This document shows positions 14,388 through 29,980 of a stretch of DNA of 64,000 nt, in pieces. The stretch is from Hypericum androsaemum (Eukaryota; Streptophyta; Magnoliopsida; Malpighiales; Hypericaceae), in NCBI GenBank assembly GCA_963995505.1, contig OZ023188.1, positions 5,394,001-5,458,000 on the forward strand, read 5' to 3'. The notes beneath the pieces were generated by a model that saw only the letters and a list, made by a program, of their open reading frames with translations, searched no databases and was not told the origin of the DNA. Made by a program: the position numbers and the translations under genes. Position 1 is the first letter of the stretch, and every line of letters begins with the position of its first letter.

Positions 14388-15550
14388 TATTGCATTAGAA
14401 AAGTGGTAGAATGTTTAACAAATCTAGGACAGTTTTGGAGTACTTGTCCCAAGGTTGGTCTAACAGAGGGGGAAAAGTAGGGTAGGAAGAGACTTCCTTG
14501 AGCGAAAAAGGAAAAAAGGTATAAAGCAAAGCAAAGTTTTGATTTTTTGTCTATATTTTGTGGTGTTCTCTGTTTATGCCTCAAGCCATGCTTATATATA
14601 AAAAATATAAAGCAACCCAACCTCCTACCCTAAGCTATATTTTAGTCGAACATGATGACTAAAGTCTATCTTTTCTAATGTCTATCGCTATCCTCTACAG
14701 ATCTCTTCGGTCTCAAGAAGTCTATCCGTCTCCATCGTCTATCTCGTCTCTGCGACTCCGCATCTATCTCTAACTCTAAGAGTTCGAATTAACCTGGTCT
14801 TCTTGAGTCTACCTTCACCTAGCTTCTCAAAGTCCTCATCCATCTGATCGGGCTTCATCAATCATTGACCAACCATTATATTAGCAAACCGATGACTGCA
14901 CTTTAAGATAGCAAATTGATGACTGATCCTCAGGCTATCAAATCGATGATTGCACCTAAAGCTAGCAATCTAATGATTGAAACTCTACATGGCAAGGCGA
15001 GGGCTGGTCGACGATTAAAGTTGGCCGACGATTGAGACTCCAGTCGATGATTAAAACTCTAGCCAATGATTAAAGCTCCAGCTGATGATTGAAGCTCTAG
15101 CTAACCATTAAATCTCTAACCGATGATTGAAGCCTACCCTCTTAGCTTTCAATAGCGGCAAGAATCACTCAATCTGAGGTCCATATGACTGATTTACCAC
15201 ACCTCGACGATCATAATTGATGAAACTAGCAACAAGACTTGAGGCTCTATTTTGACCCTCTTCTGAGGAGAATTAGGTAATTCATTAAAAACATAAAGTT
15301 GAAGATCTACCTCTTATCTTTATGACCGTAAGAATTATCACAGTTTGAGATTCGAGTCTAAAGTTACGGTCAATTTACCAAGGATAGGTGCTCCTTGGGA
15401 GCTTACTAGCAACCAACCGAGGTAGCTCCTACCAACCCAATGAATGCCCGCCCAGAGGAAGATTTTTTAACCTCTTCAAGCGTCTGACCCGAACGTAGGG
15501 AGTCCAACCTGACTTGAAAGTACCAAAGCTGACTTGAGGCTGAGGGTGTC
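14388..15550 (-). repeat. First part of the diverged LTR
   Basis: Starts at the same relative point as the LTR at 6691. Positions 14870-15130 hold a tandem array of about 21-22-bp units (CCGATGATTGAAGCTCTAGC-like). The last part carries CTGACTTGAGGCTGAGGGTG units that continue at 18220 after the nested insertion. Confidence 0.55.
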
Positions 15551-18219
15551 TGTCACGACCCGAACTCAGGTCGGTAACCGGCGCTAGACTTTGACTCCTT
15601 TAATCACCAAGAAATCTAGCCAGCCTCAAACTTATTCAAATTCTTACAAATCTTAAACCATTAAACTTATAACTATAACTTATATTATCTTGCATTTTAA
15701 ATACCAAAATTCAACAACCAATTGTCAAGCTTTGTTCGATTAAATAAAATTAATATACTCTTAATAATTAAACATTCCCAAGATCAAAGCAAATCTTGTG
15801 ACTACGGAACTTCTAGATGAAAGAGCAAAATACAAACTGGAGACCTCGATGCAAGTCCTGGAGAACAAGTCGAACTTGGTACGATCAGAGTAGATCTCTG
15901 AAATACTACAACTCGTGTACGAGTTCCTGCAAAATTGGTGAGGGGGGATGAGTGTTTTGGAACACTCAGTAAACAAATAAGATATGCATCGCAATTTATT
16001 TAGCTACTCAATGCACAAACATACCTAACATATGCATATGACTAACATAGCAATTGAATCATACGGACATGTACATTATCATAAAGTTATACTTACCAGA
16101 TGACCAAATATTAACATATAATCACAAAGGCACATAAACATGAGCAAACTACGCAATGTCTCATTCTGTTACGCAATTTGACACATGAACACATAATTCC
16201 AAAATCAATCACAGAACTGGACGAACGTTCGGCAAGTTCTAGATAGTGTCACTCCAACTCTGACACGAGGATACCATATCTCAAAGGCGCCATCAGAAAC
16301 TAACCCCGCCGGCCAAACAGATCATATCAGAATCCATTGTATCCTCAGTATATGTGCACATATGCCAACATCCCCGGTTGGTCACGGGTAGACCTCTACC
16401 TACTAGACGTCCACATCACATAGCGGAGCCATCCATATAACAGACTTTTATATCATAATAAATTCATAGGCTCCAAAACAGACCAAACATATCCAGTGTC
16501 CCCGCTGGGCCAGATTAAACAAATTTTCACAAATCATAACGTCATACAATATGCTCATACGAAAAATGCACAAAATGAACTCATATTACCATATTCAGAT
16601 CATGACAAATAAATAGAGTACTCCAAATAAAGCACGAGTCACATATTATTTGTTTACCAATTTTGGCTTGACAAATAATCCAGATCGTCGATCCTCTTGA
16701 ATATTCACCAAAGTATTCAACAAAATCTTCTCCACATGTTTTCCATAGCCTGTCATATCTGAAATCATTTTTCTCTCTTACAAATAAAGTAACAATATTT
16801 ATTTTTAGTTCCATTAATACATTTTAAAACAAATTCATTCTTTATGTCATTTAAAAATAATTTAACTTTGTCTAATCAATTATTCTACATGCACTCTCTG
16901 TTTCTCTTGTTCTCGAATACAGAGAAGATTTTAAGTCTCCAATTTTCATAACTAATTTAACAAATCTATAGTTAGCTAACTTCTAAGTGCAATCCTGATC
17001 AAAACCAACATTTCCATCTATTTCTGTCTACTGGAGACAATTATTCAACTAACTAAACTTATCTTGTGTTTTTTTTTTCTATTTCTCGCCAAGCTTTGTC
17101 ACTTCTTTATTTATTTATTATCTTCTTCTAGCTCCATTTCATGCTTGTCCGAAAAACATAATCATATCCCAATTTTATTTAAATCACAATTTACTTACCT
17201 ATCCAACTATATTTTTCAACCCTATTAGTTTGCTGTTCAATCCTATATTTTCATCTTCAAAAATATCTCCATTAAACATGTTCAATACTTTAACAGTAAT
17301 TTAAGTCTCGTTCTCATAGTTCCAATCTTACTCAAAAATAGAACCTTTCAAATTTCATCCTATCATATTTTATATTCACAAATAAAATGACAATCTTAGA
17401 AGAACAATTACCTAATTTGAATCTTTTCTGTATCCATATTCTCTTCTTCGGTGAATTTTATCATCTTTACTGTTTCTTCTCTTTTTGGTTTCGTTACTGA
17501 TTTTCTTGTTTTGTCTACTGAGTCTCGGTGAAACTTGAAGAAGCCAAGTTTACCCCAACTTCTTATTTATAATAGAATTAGTATTGTGGTGGCTAAATTT
17601 TAGGTTGCCACGTTTTTCTTTGCTTCTATCCTGTTCTACTATTATTTTCTTTGGCTCTTATTACTTTTTAATTAACCACGTAACTTTCTTTCTTTTAGTT
17701 TCAGTTTTGTTTGTTCTTTTTGTCCTTGTCTCGGTGAAAAGATAGAACCAAGCAAACTTATTTTCCTTCCAGCAAGTTTCCACCGCCTCCACTTATCTTT
17801 TTTTTTTAACCTTTATCCCTTATTTTCCAATTCAGATTTCTCTCTCCTTTCCCTTATCACAATGTTAGTGCATACACTAAAACTAAACCAACTCATGCTC
17901 AATTAATTTAATATAGTTAAATTACTTTCATAAGATCCCAACTTTGTCTTTCCACAATCCATATATAATTTTCTTTTTGTCCTACGAATGTGTGATTTTA
18001 TATTTATTCTTTTCAAAATTAATGTTACATCCAAAATTGAATATACTACCTACATTAATTTCTCCGTTCCTTGTGCATTACTAACGCTGCAAATTATTGC
18101 AGGTCAAATCGTATCTATTAATTTTTAAATGGCTAATTATTGTAGTTAATTTTTAACATAGCATATCCTTATCTAATCGAATGACTTAACATACTTGATT
18201 CATTTGGTCGGGTATTACA
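15551..18219. mobile_element. Solo LTR (probable), ~2.67 kb, nested
   Basis: Starts TGTCACGACCCGAACTC and ends GGTCGGGTATTACA, the TG...CA termini of a common plant Ty3/gypsy LTR type. The flanks are GTGTC (15546-15550) and GTGCC (18220-18224), a 5-bp target duplication with one change. It interrupts a run of CTGAGGGTG tandem units that continues on the other side. There is no coding sequence, primer site or internal repeat, so recombination to a solo LTR is the simplest reading. A non-coding element with this structure cannot be excluded. Confidence 0.65.
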
Positions 18220-18827
18220 GTGCCCAAGCTGAACTAAGGCTGAGGGTGCCCAAGCTGACTTGAAGCTGAAGGTAACCCAAGATGACTTGAACCTAATGAT
18301 AACCAAAGTTGATCTGAGGCTGAGGGTATTTGTGATCGGAGGCTGAAGGTTTTTATGACTCGAGGCTAAGAGAGCTCAATCAAAATAAGTTAACGTCCAA
18401 ACCCAAGTACTTCGATGATTACCTTAGTTGATTTCGAGCCTCAAACATGTTATTTTTTCACTATTTATTATTCTTCTTATCGCCACACCGGATATTTTTC
18501 TCTTGCACTTGTTGATACGAGGAAACAGTTCTTAGATAATTCATTTTTCTTAATAACAACTCGTATTATTTCCTTGTATTATTCCGAAGTTTCAATAAAA
18601 TATCAATCTTATTGCAGTATCCAAGATGGAAATGTCAGCATGGAGAAGAGTCATTCAACATTTTCTCCTTCCATTAACCAAATCTCCTAGTTCACAAAGC
18701 TAACACCAAATTTCTAATTTTACCAAAAATATATATAAATTTTATCAACATGAATTTATATTAGTTATTTAATAGATTGGATACCGAATAGTATGAAAAT
18801 TTTAACGCTAGACGGAGGTTTGAGCTT

Positions 18828-18930
18828 AGCATACGTCAGGAGGAGGAAAGATATCGATGCTACGTACTGCATGTTGCTCGCTTTATCCTTGTAAAATAGG
18901 CCTCTTGAAGAGAAGAATGCATTTTTTTTA
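18828..18930 (-). pseudogene. GH9 relic E: scrap of exon 7 and intron 6
   Basis: The plus-strand sequence AGCATACGTCAGGAGGAGGA, then ACGTACTGCATGTTG, then TAAAATAGGCCTCTTGAAGAG matches the 5' end of exon 7 and the adjoining intron in copies A, B and D (for example 24345-24440). Nothing else of the coding region survives here. It lies in the same orientation and order as the intact copies, with an orphan GH9 promoter about 2 kb upstream (20838-21006), so it marks a fifth gene that has been lost. Confidence 0.7.
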
Positions 18931-19308
18931 GAAAAAAAAAAAGAAAAAACGCATCCTTCTCTTCAAGGGGGCCTATTTTTTCGGATGCCTTTTTTTAGTT
19001 CTAGATTTGCAAATACTATATTTTCTTTAGAGGAAATTCTACATTGTAGTTTGATCAATTTTCATAGATCATCATTTAGATTAATACGAATCAAATGGAT
19101 GCCTATAATTAGATTGACCAATCACATAGAAGCTTGGAATACTATCCAAATCTCCGCGAAAAGTTTGAGGATGAACGGGCAAGAGTATCAGTGGTATTTC
19201 ATATCTAAATTCAGAAATTAAAATATTTGGTAGATGAACTACCTGTTAAATTTGGAAATCGTAAGAATTGAACTACTTTTTACTTGATTCTGTTTGGGTT
19301 TGTTCTTT
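18931..19308. other. Unassigned DNA within lost GH9 copy E
   Basis: Contains a 78-codon plus-strand frame (18985-19221; M-P-I-I-R-L-T-N-H-I-E-A-W-N-T region) that I do not recognise, and a short A-rich palindrome near 18905-18980 where CATTCTTTTT-like and CTTCTCTTCAAG segments are inverted. Confidence 0.3.
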
Positions 19309-20304
19309 GGGAAAATTACTCTCAAGTTCTCCGTATTTGGTTAAATATACGGCAAAGTTCTCTGTATTTGAAAAATGATTCTCTTATCCCTCATGTTTAA
19401 TTTTATTATAATTTGGGGTCCCTATCGTCGGAATATGTGATTTCTTTTTTATTTTTATCATTTAAATCACCAAAATGCCCTTCAAAAAAACTATTTTCAT
19501 TTTTTATTTAAATGACCAAAATGGCCTTCCAAAAAAAACTATCTCCTTCCTCAAGCTTCGACTCCCTCGCCGGAATTAAAACACTCCCTCGCTGGAATCA
19601 AAACACTTAAAACACAGGCTTGGTCGTCTGTGGTGAGGAGAGAGAGCGTGGCGGCATCACGGTTTGATTAAATCCTAAATGACTTCATCGACCACTCCTA
19701 CTTCGTCCAGTACGTCGTCCTTTCCTCCGACGGCCAGGTAGCACTGTCCAGCTCCTTTCCTCATTTTCTCCGGCGAGATTGGGGATGAAATCGGTGAGCC
19801 GCTCACTTGAAAACTCACCACCGATGTCGACCTCTTTTACTTAATAAAATTGGTTGGAGCTAACCTTAGATCGACCCAATCGTCTCCATCAATCGGTTAC
19901 ACGAAGCTCGCTTGTAGAAGCTCACCCGTCTGTTCGATTTCTGTCGTCGCCATCGTCCTCAAGCTTTTGGTTTCGTTGTCGACCTCCTTAAGCTTTTGGG
20001 TCGGCTTTCTGGGTTGGATTTATATCCTGTCCAGGAAGGGAGAAGCGGAAGCGAAAGCAAAAGTGGAGGAGATTAGGGTTCCAAGATTCCTGGTGGTGGG
20101 TCGTCGGGGAAGAAGGTAGGAGATAATTTTTTTTTTTTAAGGGTATTTTGGTCATTTCAATGATAAGAATGAAAAAAAAAAGAATTGCTAACGTTAGCTA
20201 GAGACCCAAAATTATAATAACGGGGGATAAGAGAATCATTTTTCAAATAGGAGAACTTTGGCGTATATTTAGTCAAACACTGGAGACTTGAGAGTAATTT
20301 TCCA
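19309..20304. mobile_element. Mutator-like element M2 (Pack-MULE candidate)
   Basis: 996 bp, starting GGGAAAATTACTCTCAAG and ending CTTGAGAGTAATTTTCC plus one base. The inverted arms extend about 140 bp (CAAAGTTCTC, GATTCTCTTATCCC and TTATAATTTKGGG pair across the element). Flanking 9-bp repeats are TTGTTCTTT (19300-19308) and TTGTTCATT (20305-20313), 8 of 9 identical, as for Mutator elements. The central part (about 19540-20120) is GC-rich and includes a RACK1-like scrap. No transposase is present. Confidence 0.75.
19681..19755 (+). pseudogene. RACK1-like WD40 fragment captured in element M2
   Basis: In frame from 19681 the translation contains H-S-Y-F-V-Q-Y-V-V-L-S-S-D-G-Q-V-A-L-S. This is very close to the conserved WD-repeat segment of plant RACK1, the G-beta-like ribosomal scaffold protein. 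Only about 20 residues remain and stops lie on both sides, so it is a non-functional captured piece. The match is from memory of the family and was not searched. Confidence 0.55.
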
Positions 20305-20559
20305 TTGTTCATTTAATAATCAAAGTTGAACTACTTTGAATATCTGTTGAAGACGAAAAGGTGAACAACCTAGATTAACAAAACAAGGGCATGCAAATTC
20401 AACAACCCAGATTACCTGGGGTAAAACCCAAAGGCTTGAAATGGTAAATTCAACAATGGAGGAGAGGAGTAGAGAGAGCCTGGAGGGGAGGAGGGAAGAG
20501 AGGGAGGAGACAAGAGAGGGAAGCATTTTTCATGTTTTTTAATTATTTCTTAGCTAAGG

Positions 20560-20745
20560 GCAATTGGGTCTTTTCAGTCCCTCTTGGTCGGAGAAAATTT
20601 TTGATTCCGATGGCAGGGACCTAAGAGTACAATAAAAGTAAACTAGGAGATCAAAGTTTCGATTTGAAAATAGCAGGGACTAAAATAGTAATTTAAGTAA
20701 ATTCTAAGGACCTGAATGCAGTTTTTCCTTTATTTTATCTTGTAC
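20560..20745. repeat. Isolated inverted-terminal arm of a Mutator-like element
   Basis: The text TCGGAGAAAATTTTTGATTC, then GGGACCTAAGAGTACAATA and AGCAGGGACTAAAATAG resembles the inner arm of the M-family elements and the arm at 8460-8640. No convincing left partner was seen. Confidence 0.3.
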
Positions 20746-20837
20746 CTTTTAGATGCCTAGGTGCTCTAATTACTTGTAATTACCTTATTATGGATCTTCT
20801 TGGCAATGAATGAAATTATATTTATCAAAACAGAAAA

Positions 20838-21006
20838 AATGCATTTTTATTGGAAGCAAAAATGTGGTACCAATAGCCATATTTTCTTAATTTTGTCACT
20901 ATCTTATCTGGTTGCTTTATATGTTTGGAAAAAAGTTTTATAGCAAATATACTACACTTGTTTTTCTACAACTAATGATGGTATGGTATTTTGCTTGGTA
21001 TTTATA
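20838..21006 (-). promoter_or_regulatory. Orphan GH9 promoter and start region (relic E)
   Basis: Minus-strand TATAAATA (20999-21006), its flanking GGTCTCTATAAATACC block, the 5' UTR (AATATGGCTATTGGTACCAC) and an ATGCATTTT start context at 20838-20846 match the 5' regions of GH9 copies A and B. No exon 1 follows. The sequence downstream is unrelated, then element M2, then the exon-7 scrap at 18828. Confidence 0.7.
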
Positions 21007-21696
21007 GAGACCATATAAAGGTGGAGGGAATTGAATAATTGTTCGTTTGTTGTTTAAAACATGAAAAAGATTCATTTTTGGTAGTAAAATTATGAATTTT
21101 TCCTGCCATAAAATGGTAATAAACTTATACAATAAAATCCTTCTAAAGTAATATCGGCAGGACTAAAGAAAAATATCACTTTAACGAGGTTATCACATAG
21201 GAGAGGTTTACATTTTTAAATCTAAAATTATTAAAACTCACTTTTTGATCAATAAATATGTAAATACCAAAAAATTGTGTAGTCTACATTCAATGCACAT
21301 AAAATCTCGGCCTATTAAGTTATTCAAATGTAATATTCAATTAAATTTTTTTTACAATAACGCACCGATAAAAAGAACCATTCGAAGATAATTTACAAGA
21401 TCAATGATGATAAAAAATTTATCAAACAATCGAATCTGGCACAAACTTATATTTTAATATATTTTTTTAATTCATAAAATATATGTATTTATTTAAAAAT
21501 ATTACTTTCTGCGAAAGTTGGTATCAAGATTTAGCACTAACATCTTCTCTTCTAAAAAATATTAGTTATTACGATAAAGTTATTAATTTAACACTGATAA
21601 AAATCTATTCTTTTTATCCAACCCCAAGGGAGATTTGTTGCATTCCGCCATAACTTCGAGGATGAGAATGAATATGCTATCTCACAAAAAGACTTA
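21007..21696. other. AT-rich intergenic DNA
   Basis: The continued upstream flank of relic E (the TTTTGGTAGTAAAATTA stretches are shared with upstream flanks of copies A and C), then AT-rich DNA with no gene. Confidence 0.4.
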
Positions 21697-22497
21697 GGGT
21701 GCGTTTGGTAGCTCTTCTGGACAGGCTTGGAAAGACAGAACAGGACAGTACTGGACAGAACTATTTGTTCTAGCTGTCTTGTCCCATGTTTGGTAACTTC
21801 AATACATTCAGTACAGTCATTGTTTGGTACATGTAATAGTTCAACCTATGATTTTGTAAAAGACAAAACTATCATTTACAGAAATAATAGAGAAAATGTA
21901 TTATCCATATTCGAATGTTAACTATCTCAAATCTTCGAACAATCATTTTTTTGGGTATCCATATTCGAAAAAGAATATAATATCAAAAAAAATTAGATAC
22001 GAAGAATCCGAACTATCTAAATTATTAAACAACTTGTTATGTGCAATTTCATTCAAATAAAATATCTTCCAAAATTATGCATAGAAAATAAAATATCTGT
22101 ATATATTTTACTATCTTTATATATCTTCGCTCTCGAAAATATAAATTTAGAAAATTTGAATTTACATCAAATATTAAAATATTTGAATTTGATGAAAAGA
22201 ATTGGATATCAGATACGACAATCTCATATTAGATAAAATAAGCATTCATAATTGGGTTAAAATATGGTGAAAAAAATAAAAAAAAAAGAAAGATTTTAGG
22301 GTAATATGGTAAAAGAATATGAGAAAAAAATTTTGTCCCAGGACAGAATTTTTCGGCCTATGGTTAAAGATGTGACAAGTATTTGGAGGTGGGGTTGGAC
22401 AAACTTTCAACTTTGTGCAGGCCATTTGTTACACCAAATATGGGCTTGGACAAAAATCCATGTTCTTTCATGTCCAAGCCATAGAAACAAACGCAAC
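21697..22497. mobile_element. hAT-like non-autonomous element (candidate)
   Basis: About 800 bp bounded by GGGTGCGTTTGGTAG and its approximate inverse CAAACGCAAC. The inverted similarity extends inwards (GGACAGGCTTGGAAAGACA against the inverse of TTCTTTCATGTCCAAGCC). AGGACAGAAT and TTGTCCTAGGACA-like stretches also occur near 26600. No clear target duplication and no transposase were seen. Confidence 0.4.
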
Positions 22498-23935
22498 ATT
22501 ATAGTCTTGAGTGGTAGGATTCGAGATAAATTTTTTAATCTAATTTTTTATTAAAACGTTGGATTGACGAACTAATCGACTCTTTTTTTACCACTATCCC
22601 TATTAAAAACATTGCAGATTTCTGACATTTCAGTGGATGCCATTCGCGCTCCCTACAATGTAAATTTCTATCCACTCTTGACTTCCTTCATATACCTCCC
22701 CACCAATAAATAGAAACAAATAGGAATAACCAATATATATATATTTTTTTTTTTTTTGTGTGGTAGGAAAAATGTTGTAATTTCACTACCAAAAATGGGT
22801 TCCTTCTATTAAATCTTCCATTAAATCTTCAAATTTTTATTGGTTATGGAATCTCAACTCATTATATGATTTAGTATATCGGAATCCTAGTAAATTTCTC
22901 TCGTAAATATATGAGACTGTAAAATTTCAGTCCTATCTAGTCTAATACGGAACGGCAAAATTACGGTATGTGATACATTCTTAACACGTAGGAGCCAAAG
23001 TTGGGAAAAATAAAATAAAAATATGGCCAATAAAAAAAGTTTTTTATAATATGGTTGACTACCGGGGCACCGGATTCGGTGCGGGCAACTACCAGCCTGC
23101 TATATGTACTGCAGGCTTATGCGAATTTGTCACTTCTCTTTTTTTAAAAAAAAATTGAAAATTTGATGGACCATAACTTTTGACTTATTTGAAATTTTTG
23201 TTATTGTAATATATTTTCAAAAATAGAATTTAACAATCTACACAAATTTATAACTATACCTTTTGAAAAATCAATGTGCTATCAGAATTTTGCCGTTGAG
23301 ATTTTTTGCTTTTGAAAAACTTTATTTGCCGTTGTGATTTGAGATTGGAATTGTTAAAAAGATGGTATGTGAGTGGTGAGATTCAAACTAACGCCCCCCA
23401 TGCATAAAGGACGAGAGTCATACAACTGGACCAACTCTTTTTTTTGGTTGAGAAAAGCGTGCATGCTTGTTTATTAATATTAGTTGTCAAATTCGTGCTG
23501 CTAGATCACAGCAACACTGAATTCGACCCGATGATTTACACAAGTTTACGATTTTGTCTTTTGAAAATTAATGTGCCGTCAGGATGATTTGGCCCATTGG
23601 AATAATTTGCATAAAAGGGAGTCATACCACTGGATCAACCCGTTTCTCTACAATAATGTGTGGGCCTGCTTATTAATATTAGTTGTCAGATTTATGTAGC
23701 TGGATCTGACCCGGACTACCGGTACGAGTTTTAAACATTTTTATTTAACATAACGTCATAAAAATACGAGCAAGCTGAGGAGTAATCTTGATACCAAACG
23801 AGCAAGCTCTCAGGGTAACAATCCATAGAGGTTCCTTAATCATGAACTTATCTTGATACCGGAACTTTTATTCTACTAACAATGTATCTAATGATTCTAC
23901 TTTTTTTTTTTTTGCGGAGAGGATACATAACGAGC
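22498..23935. other. Repeat-rich intergenic DNA, 3' of GH9 gene B
   Basis: No gene. Two related segments at about 23390-23480 and 23600-23700 share GAGTCATAC-AACTGGA and GCTTATTAATATTAGTTGTCA, suggesting an internal duplication of an old repeat with tRNA-like features on the minus strand. The first 250 bp includes a T run at 22746-22758. Confidence 0.4.
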
Positions 23936-25967
<2,032 letters not shown>

Positions 25968-25989
25968 TTAATTTTGATGTTTTGCGTGG

Positions 25990-25997
25990 TATTTATA
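25990..25997 (-). promoter_or_regulatory. TATA box of GH9 gene B
   Basis: TATAAATA on the minus strand, 59 bp upstream of the chosen ATG (29 bp upstream of the alternative ATG at 25961). The alternative therefore sits about where transcription would begin, which supports the internal start. Confidence 0.6.
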
Positions 25998-26009
25998 GAG
26001 ACCATATGA

Positions 26010-27113
26010 AGGTGGAGGAAGAATGGTAGTGAATTTTTTTGAGCCAAGAATGGTAGTGAAGTTGAAGGGTTGCTTGTGAACGTAAAAAAGGATCAATTTT
26101 TAAAAAACAACTCAATTTTGGCAACAATACTCATTTTAGGCAGTACAAAAACCTTTCCTATTCATATATATATATGGTAGGAAAAATGTTGTAATACTAC
26201 AAAAATTAGGATCCATTAATTAAATCTAAATTTAATGCCATCATTATAGCATTAATTGGTTTTCCATGATTCATTTAGAGCTTAATGGTTTTCCATAATG
26301 TACTCGTTCTTGCCTCTTCCTCATAAGGCAACATGCAGTATTTTAGATCTTTTGAACAAGTAATTGGTCCTGTTAAAGGATACACTGGTAATTTTCAGGT
26401 ATGTATTACCATCAATATGAGAGAACTCTTTTAGTTGATGCTTCCTAGTATAGTTTTGTTATGTTTAAAGATTTATGTTCTATTTGTTTAAATGAATTGG
26501 ACAAAGCCGAGTAACAATTTTTGTTCTAGATTAGATTATGTTTGGTTAACATTGGACAAAATGAAAAACTTGTTCAATCAATCCTTGCTTATTAGTTTCC
26601 GTGGGATCAAATTTTTGTCCTAGGACACAATTATTGTCTTATTTTATTGCCATGTTCATGTTACCTAATTAATTTTTGTGTTTCCTTTTATATGATATGT
26701 CTTCCTTTTATTATGCCTCGTTCAATTTTTCTAAAAATAACCGGCAGCATTTTTTAATAAGCTAAATATATATTAAAATTTTAAAAAAAAGTTACATAGT
26801 GCACCTAATGCGCCATGCTCGCATTATATGTTTGCCATGAGTTGCCCTATGCACCATGGGTATGCTTATGCAATGAGTTGCCCAAGTGCAAAGTGCACCT
26901 AATGCGTCATGCTCGTGCTCGCACCATCCTCGTAACTAATCTCGGACAACACTCTAAGTAGAACACTTAGTATTACACTAGCTTGGAGCTCTTCCTTATA
27001 TACTTAGAAATCATTGTGCCATTTTTCGATGTGGTAATGACTTTTCCCATTCTCATTAGGCCTTCATCTTGGGCCCCTTTGCATTATTCTCATTTAATTT
27101 CAACAATAAATAC
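26010..27113. other. Intergenic between GH9 copies B and C
   Basis: No gene. It includes the upstream flank of B, a TTGTCCTAGGACA region, and a short repeated motif at 26800-26940 (GCACCTAATGCGYCATGCTCG twice). It ends exactly where pseudogene C loses homology, at the exon-5 donor. Confidence 0.5.
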
Positions 27114-28702
<1,589 letters not shown>

Positions 28703-28834
28703 GAAAAAATGTACTAACGCCATATTTTCTTAATTTTGTCCCAATCACTTGTGTGTTATTTTTGGAAAAAGCTTTTTGGTAGTTTTAGTATACTTGTTAC
28801 TCTACAAGTGACGATGGTATGGTATTTTGCACGG

Positions 28835-28842
28835 TATTTATA
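28835..28842 (-). promoter_or_regulatory. TATA box of GH9 pseudogene C
   Basis: TATAAATA in the shared GH9 promoter block. It lies 530 bp from the start codon because of the MITE insertion. Confidence 0.5.
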
Positions 28843-28899
28843 GAGACAAAACAATATGAAGGTGGTGGAAATTAAAGAGTTGGTAGTAAAACATAAAAT

Positions 28900-29980
28900 T
28901 TAAAACTCATTTTTGGTAGTAAAATTATATAACTTTTTCTTACCATAAAAAAGGTAAGAAATTTACCAAAAATCGGATCCTTTCATTAAATCTAAATTTA
29001 ATGTCATCATCTAAGCTTAGAAAAAATATATATGGCCAATAAAAAAGTTTTTATAGTATGGTTAACTATCTGTATGAGTTTTACACATTTTTTATTTCGA
29101 AGTACGTCATAAAAATACAAATTTAATTCAATACAAATATAATAAGTGTTACAAAAATATAAACAATAGGAGTATTCAATAGTATCCAATCCTTCAATAG
29201 CTAAAGGTTATTTGGCCTACACAAGATATAACACGATTTAACGGAGATAGATTCAAATTTTACAAGTTATAATTTTTGGCGATTTAACGAAGATAGATTC
29301 AAATTTTATAAGTTATAATTTTTGGCGTAAATAATTTATCATTAAAAAAAAGAAATAGCTAAGTTGTCGACGTTCTTCGTGTTTTGTTTCAAAAGAGTAT
29401 TTAAAACGCCAAAACAGAATGTAACCGTATAAAATAGTAAATACTGCACCAACTTTCAATATTAAGCCAGAACAGGCATTCTAGATTAAAAAACATCTGT
29501 CTTGCAAAAAAGCACTTGCAACGTTTTAAACTTTTAATTTTCCAGAATGGAATTTCTAGTAAAAACGACTCTCATAAATTTTACGAGTCTTTCGGTATTC
29601 TTATTTTTTTGAACATCAAAGATTCAAAAAGAAAAATTAAAATTTTGGTATTTCAGGAAAAATTAAAGATAAGGTCAAAAATAAAAAAAAACTCGTACTT
29701 AACGTACACAATATTTTTATCATTTTCAAATCTTTTCTCAAATTATTGGGTATAATTTTGTATCCTGATTTAGAAATTTTCACTTAAATCGGTGGGTGAT
29801 TTTCATTGCGATCTAATTTTATAACTATTTATATTTCAGTACATCTCAGGAATGGAATCTGCTGGGTTTGTCCATTTTTCTCCACCATTCCTCTTACCAC
29901 ACGAGCAAGCTCTAAGGATAACAATTATAGAGGTTTCTTAATCATGAACTAATCATGAATTAATCATGAACTAATCTAGA
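28900..29980. other. Intergenic between GH9 copies C and D
   Basis: AT-rich and without a gene. A 46-47-bp direct tandem duplication lies at 29233-29326 (CGATTTAACGRAGATAGATT then CAAATTTTAYAAGTTATAAT). The block TGGCCAATAAAAAAGTTTTT near 29030 also occurs at 23025, so an older repeat or duplicated flank is shared between copies. Confidence 0.5.

Larger units (their letters stand above)
12540..18447 (-). mobile_element. Diverged, truncated Ty3/gypsy element with nested solo LTR
   Basis: The internal part 12540-14387 aligns with 4700-6690 of the first element on the minus strand. Shared peptide blocks include F-G-D-F-P-N-K-V-A-I-N (13118-13312), a protease-like block (12797-13069), L-L-G-R-D-W-I and P-N-Q-S-S-H. 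At 14388 a diverged LTR begins (TATTGCATTAG, preceded by a GTACCAAAAAT version of the primer-site flank). It is interrupted at 15550 by a 2669-bp insertion and resumes at 18220, ending ATTTCGAGCCTCAAACA at 18447, which matches the end of the first element's LTR. The other LTR is missing. There are many stops, so this is an inactive relative. Confidence 0.65.

Noticed and set aside
18985..19221. 78-codon frame, considered as an organelle DNA insert
   Set aside because: I could not match it to a chloroplast or mitochondrial gene with confidence.
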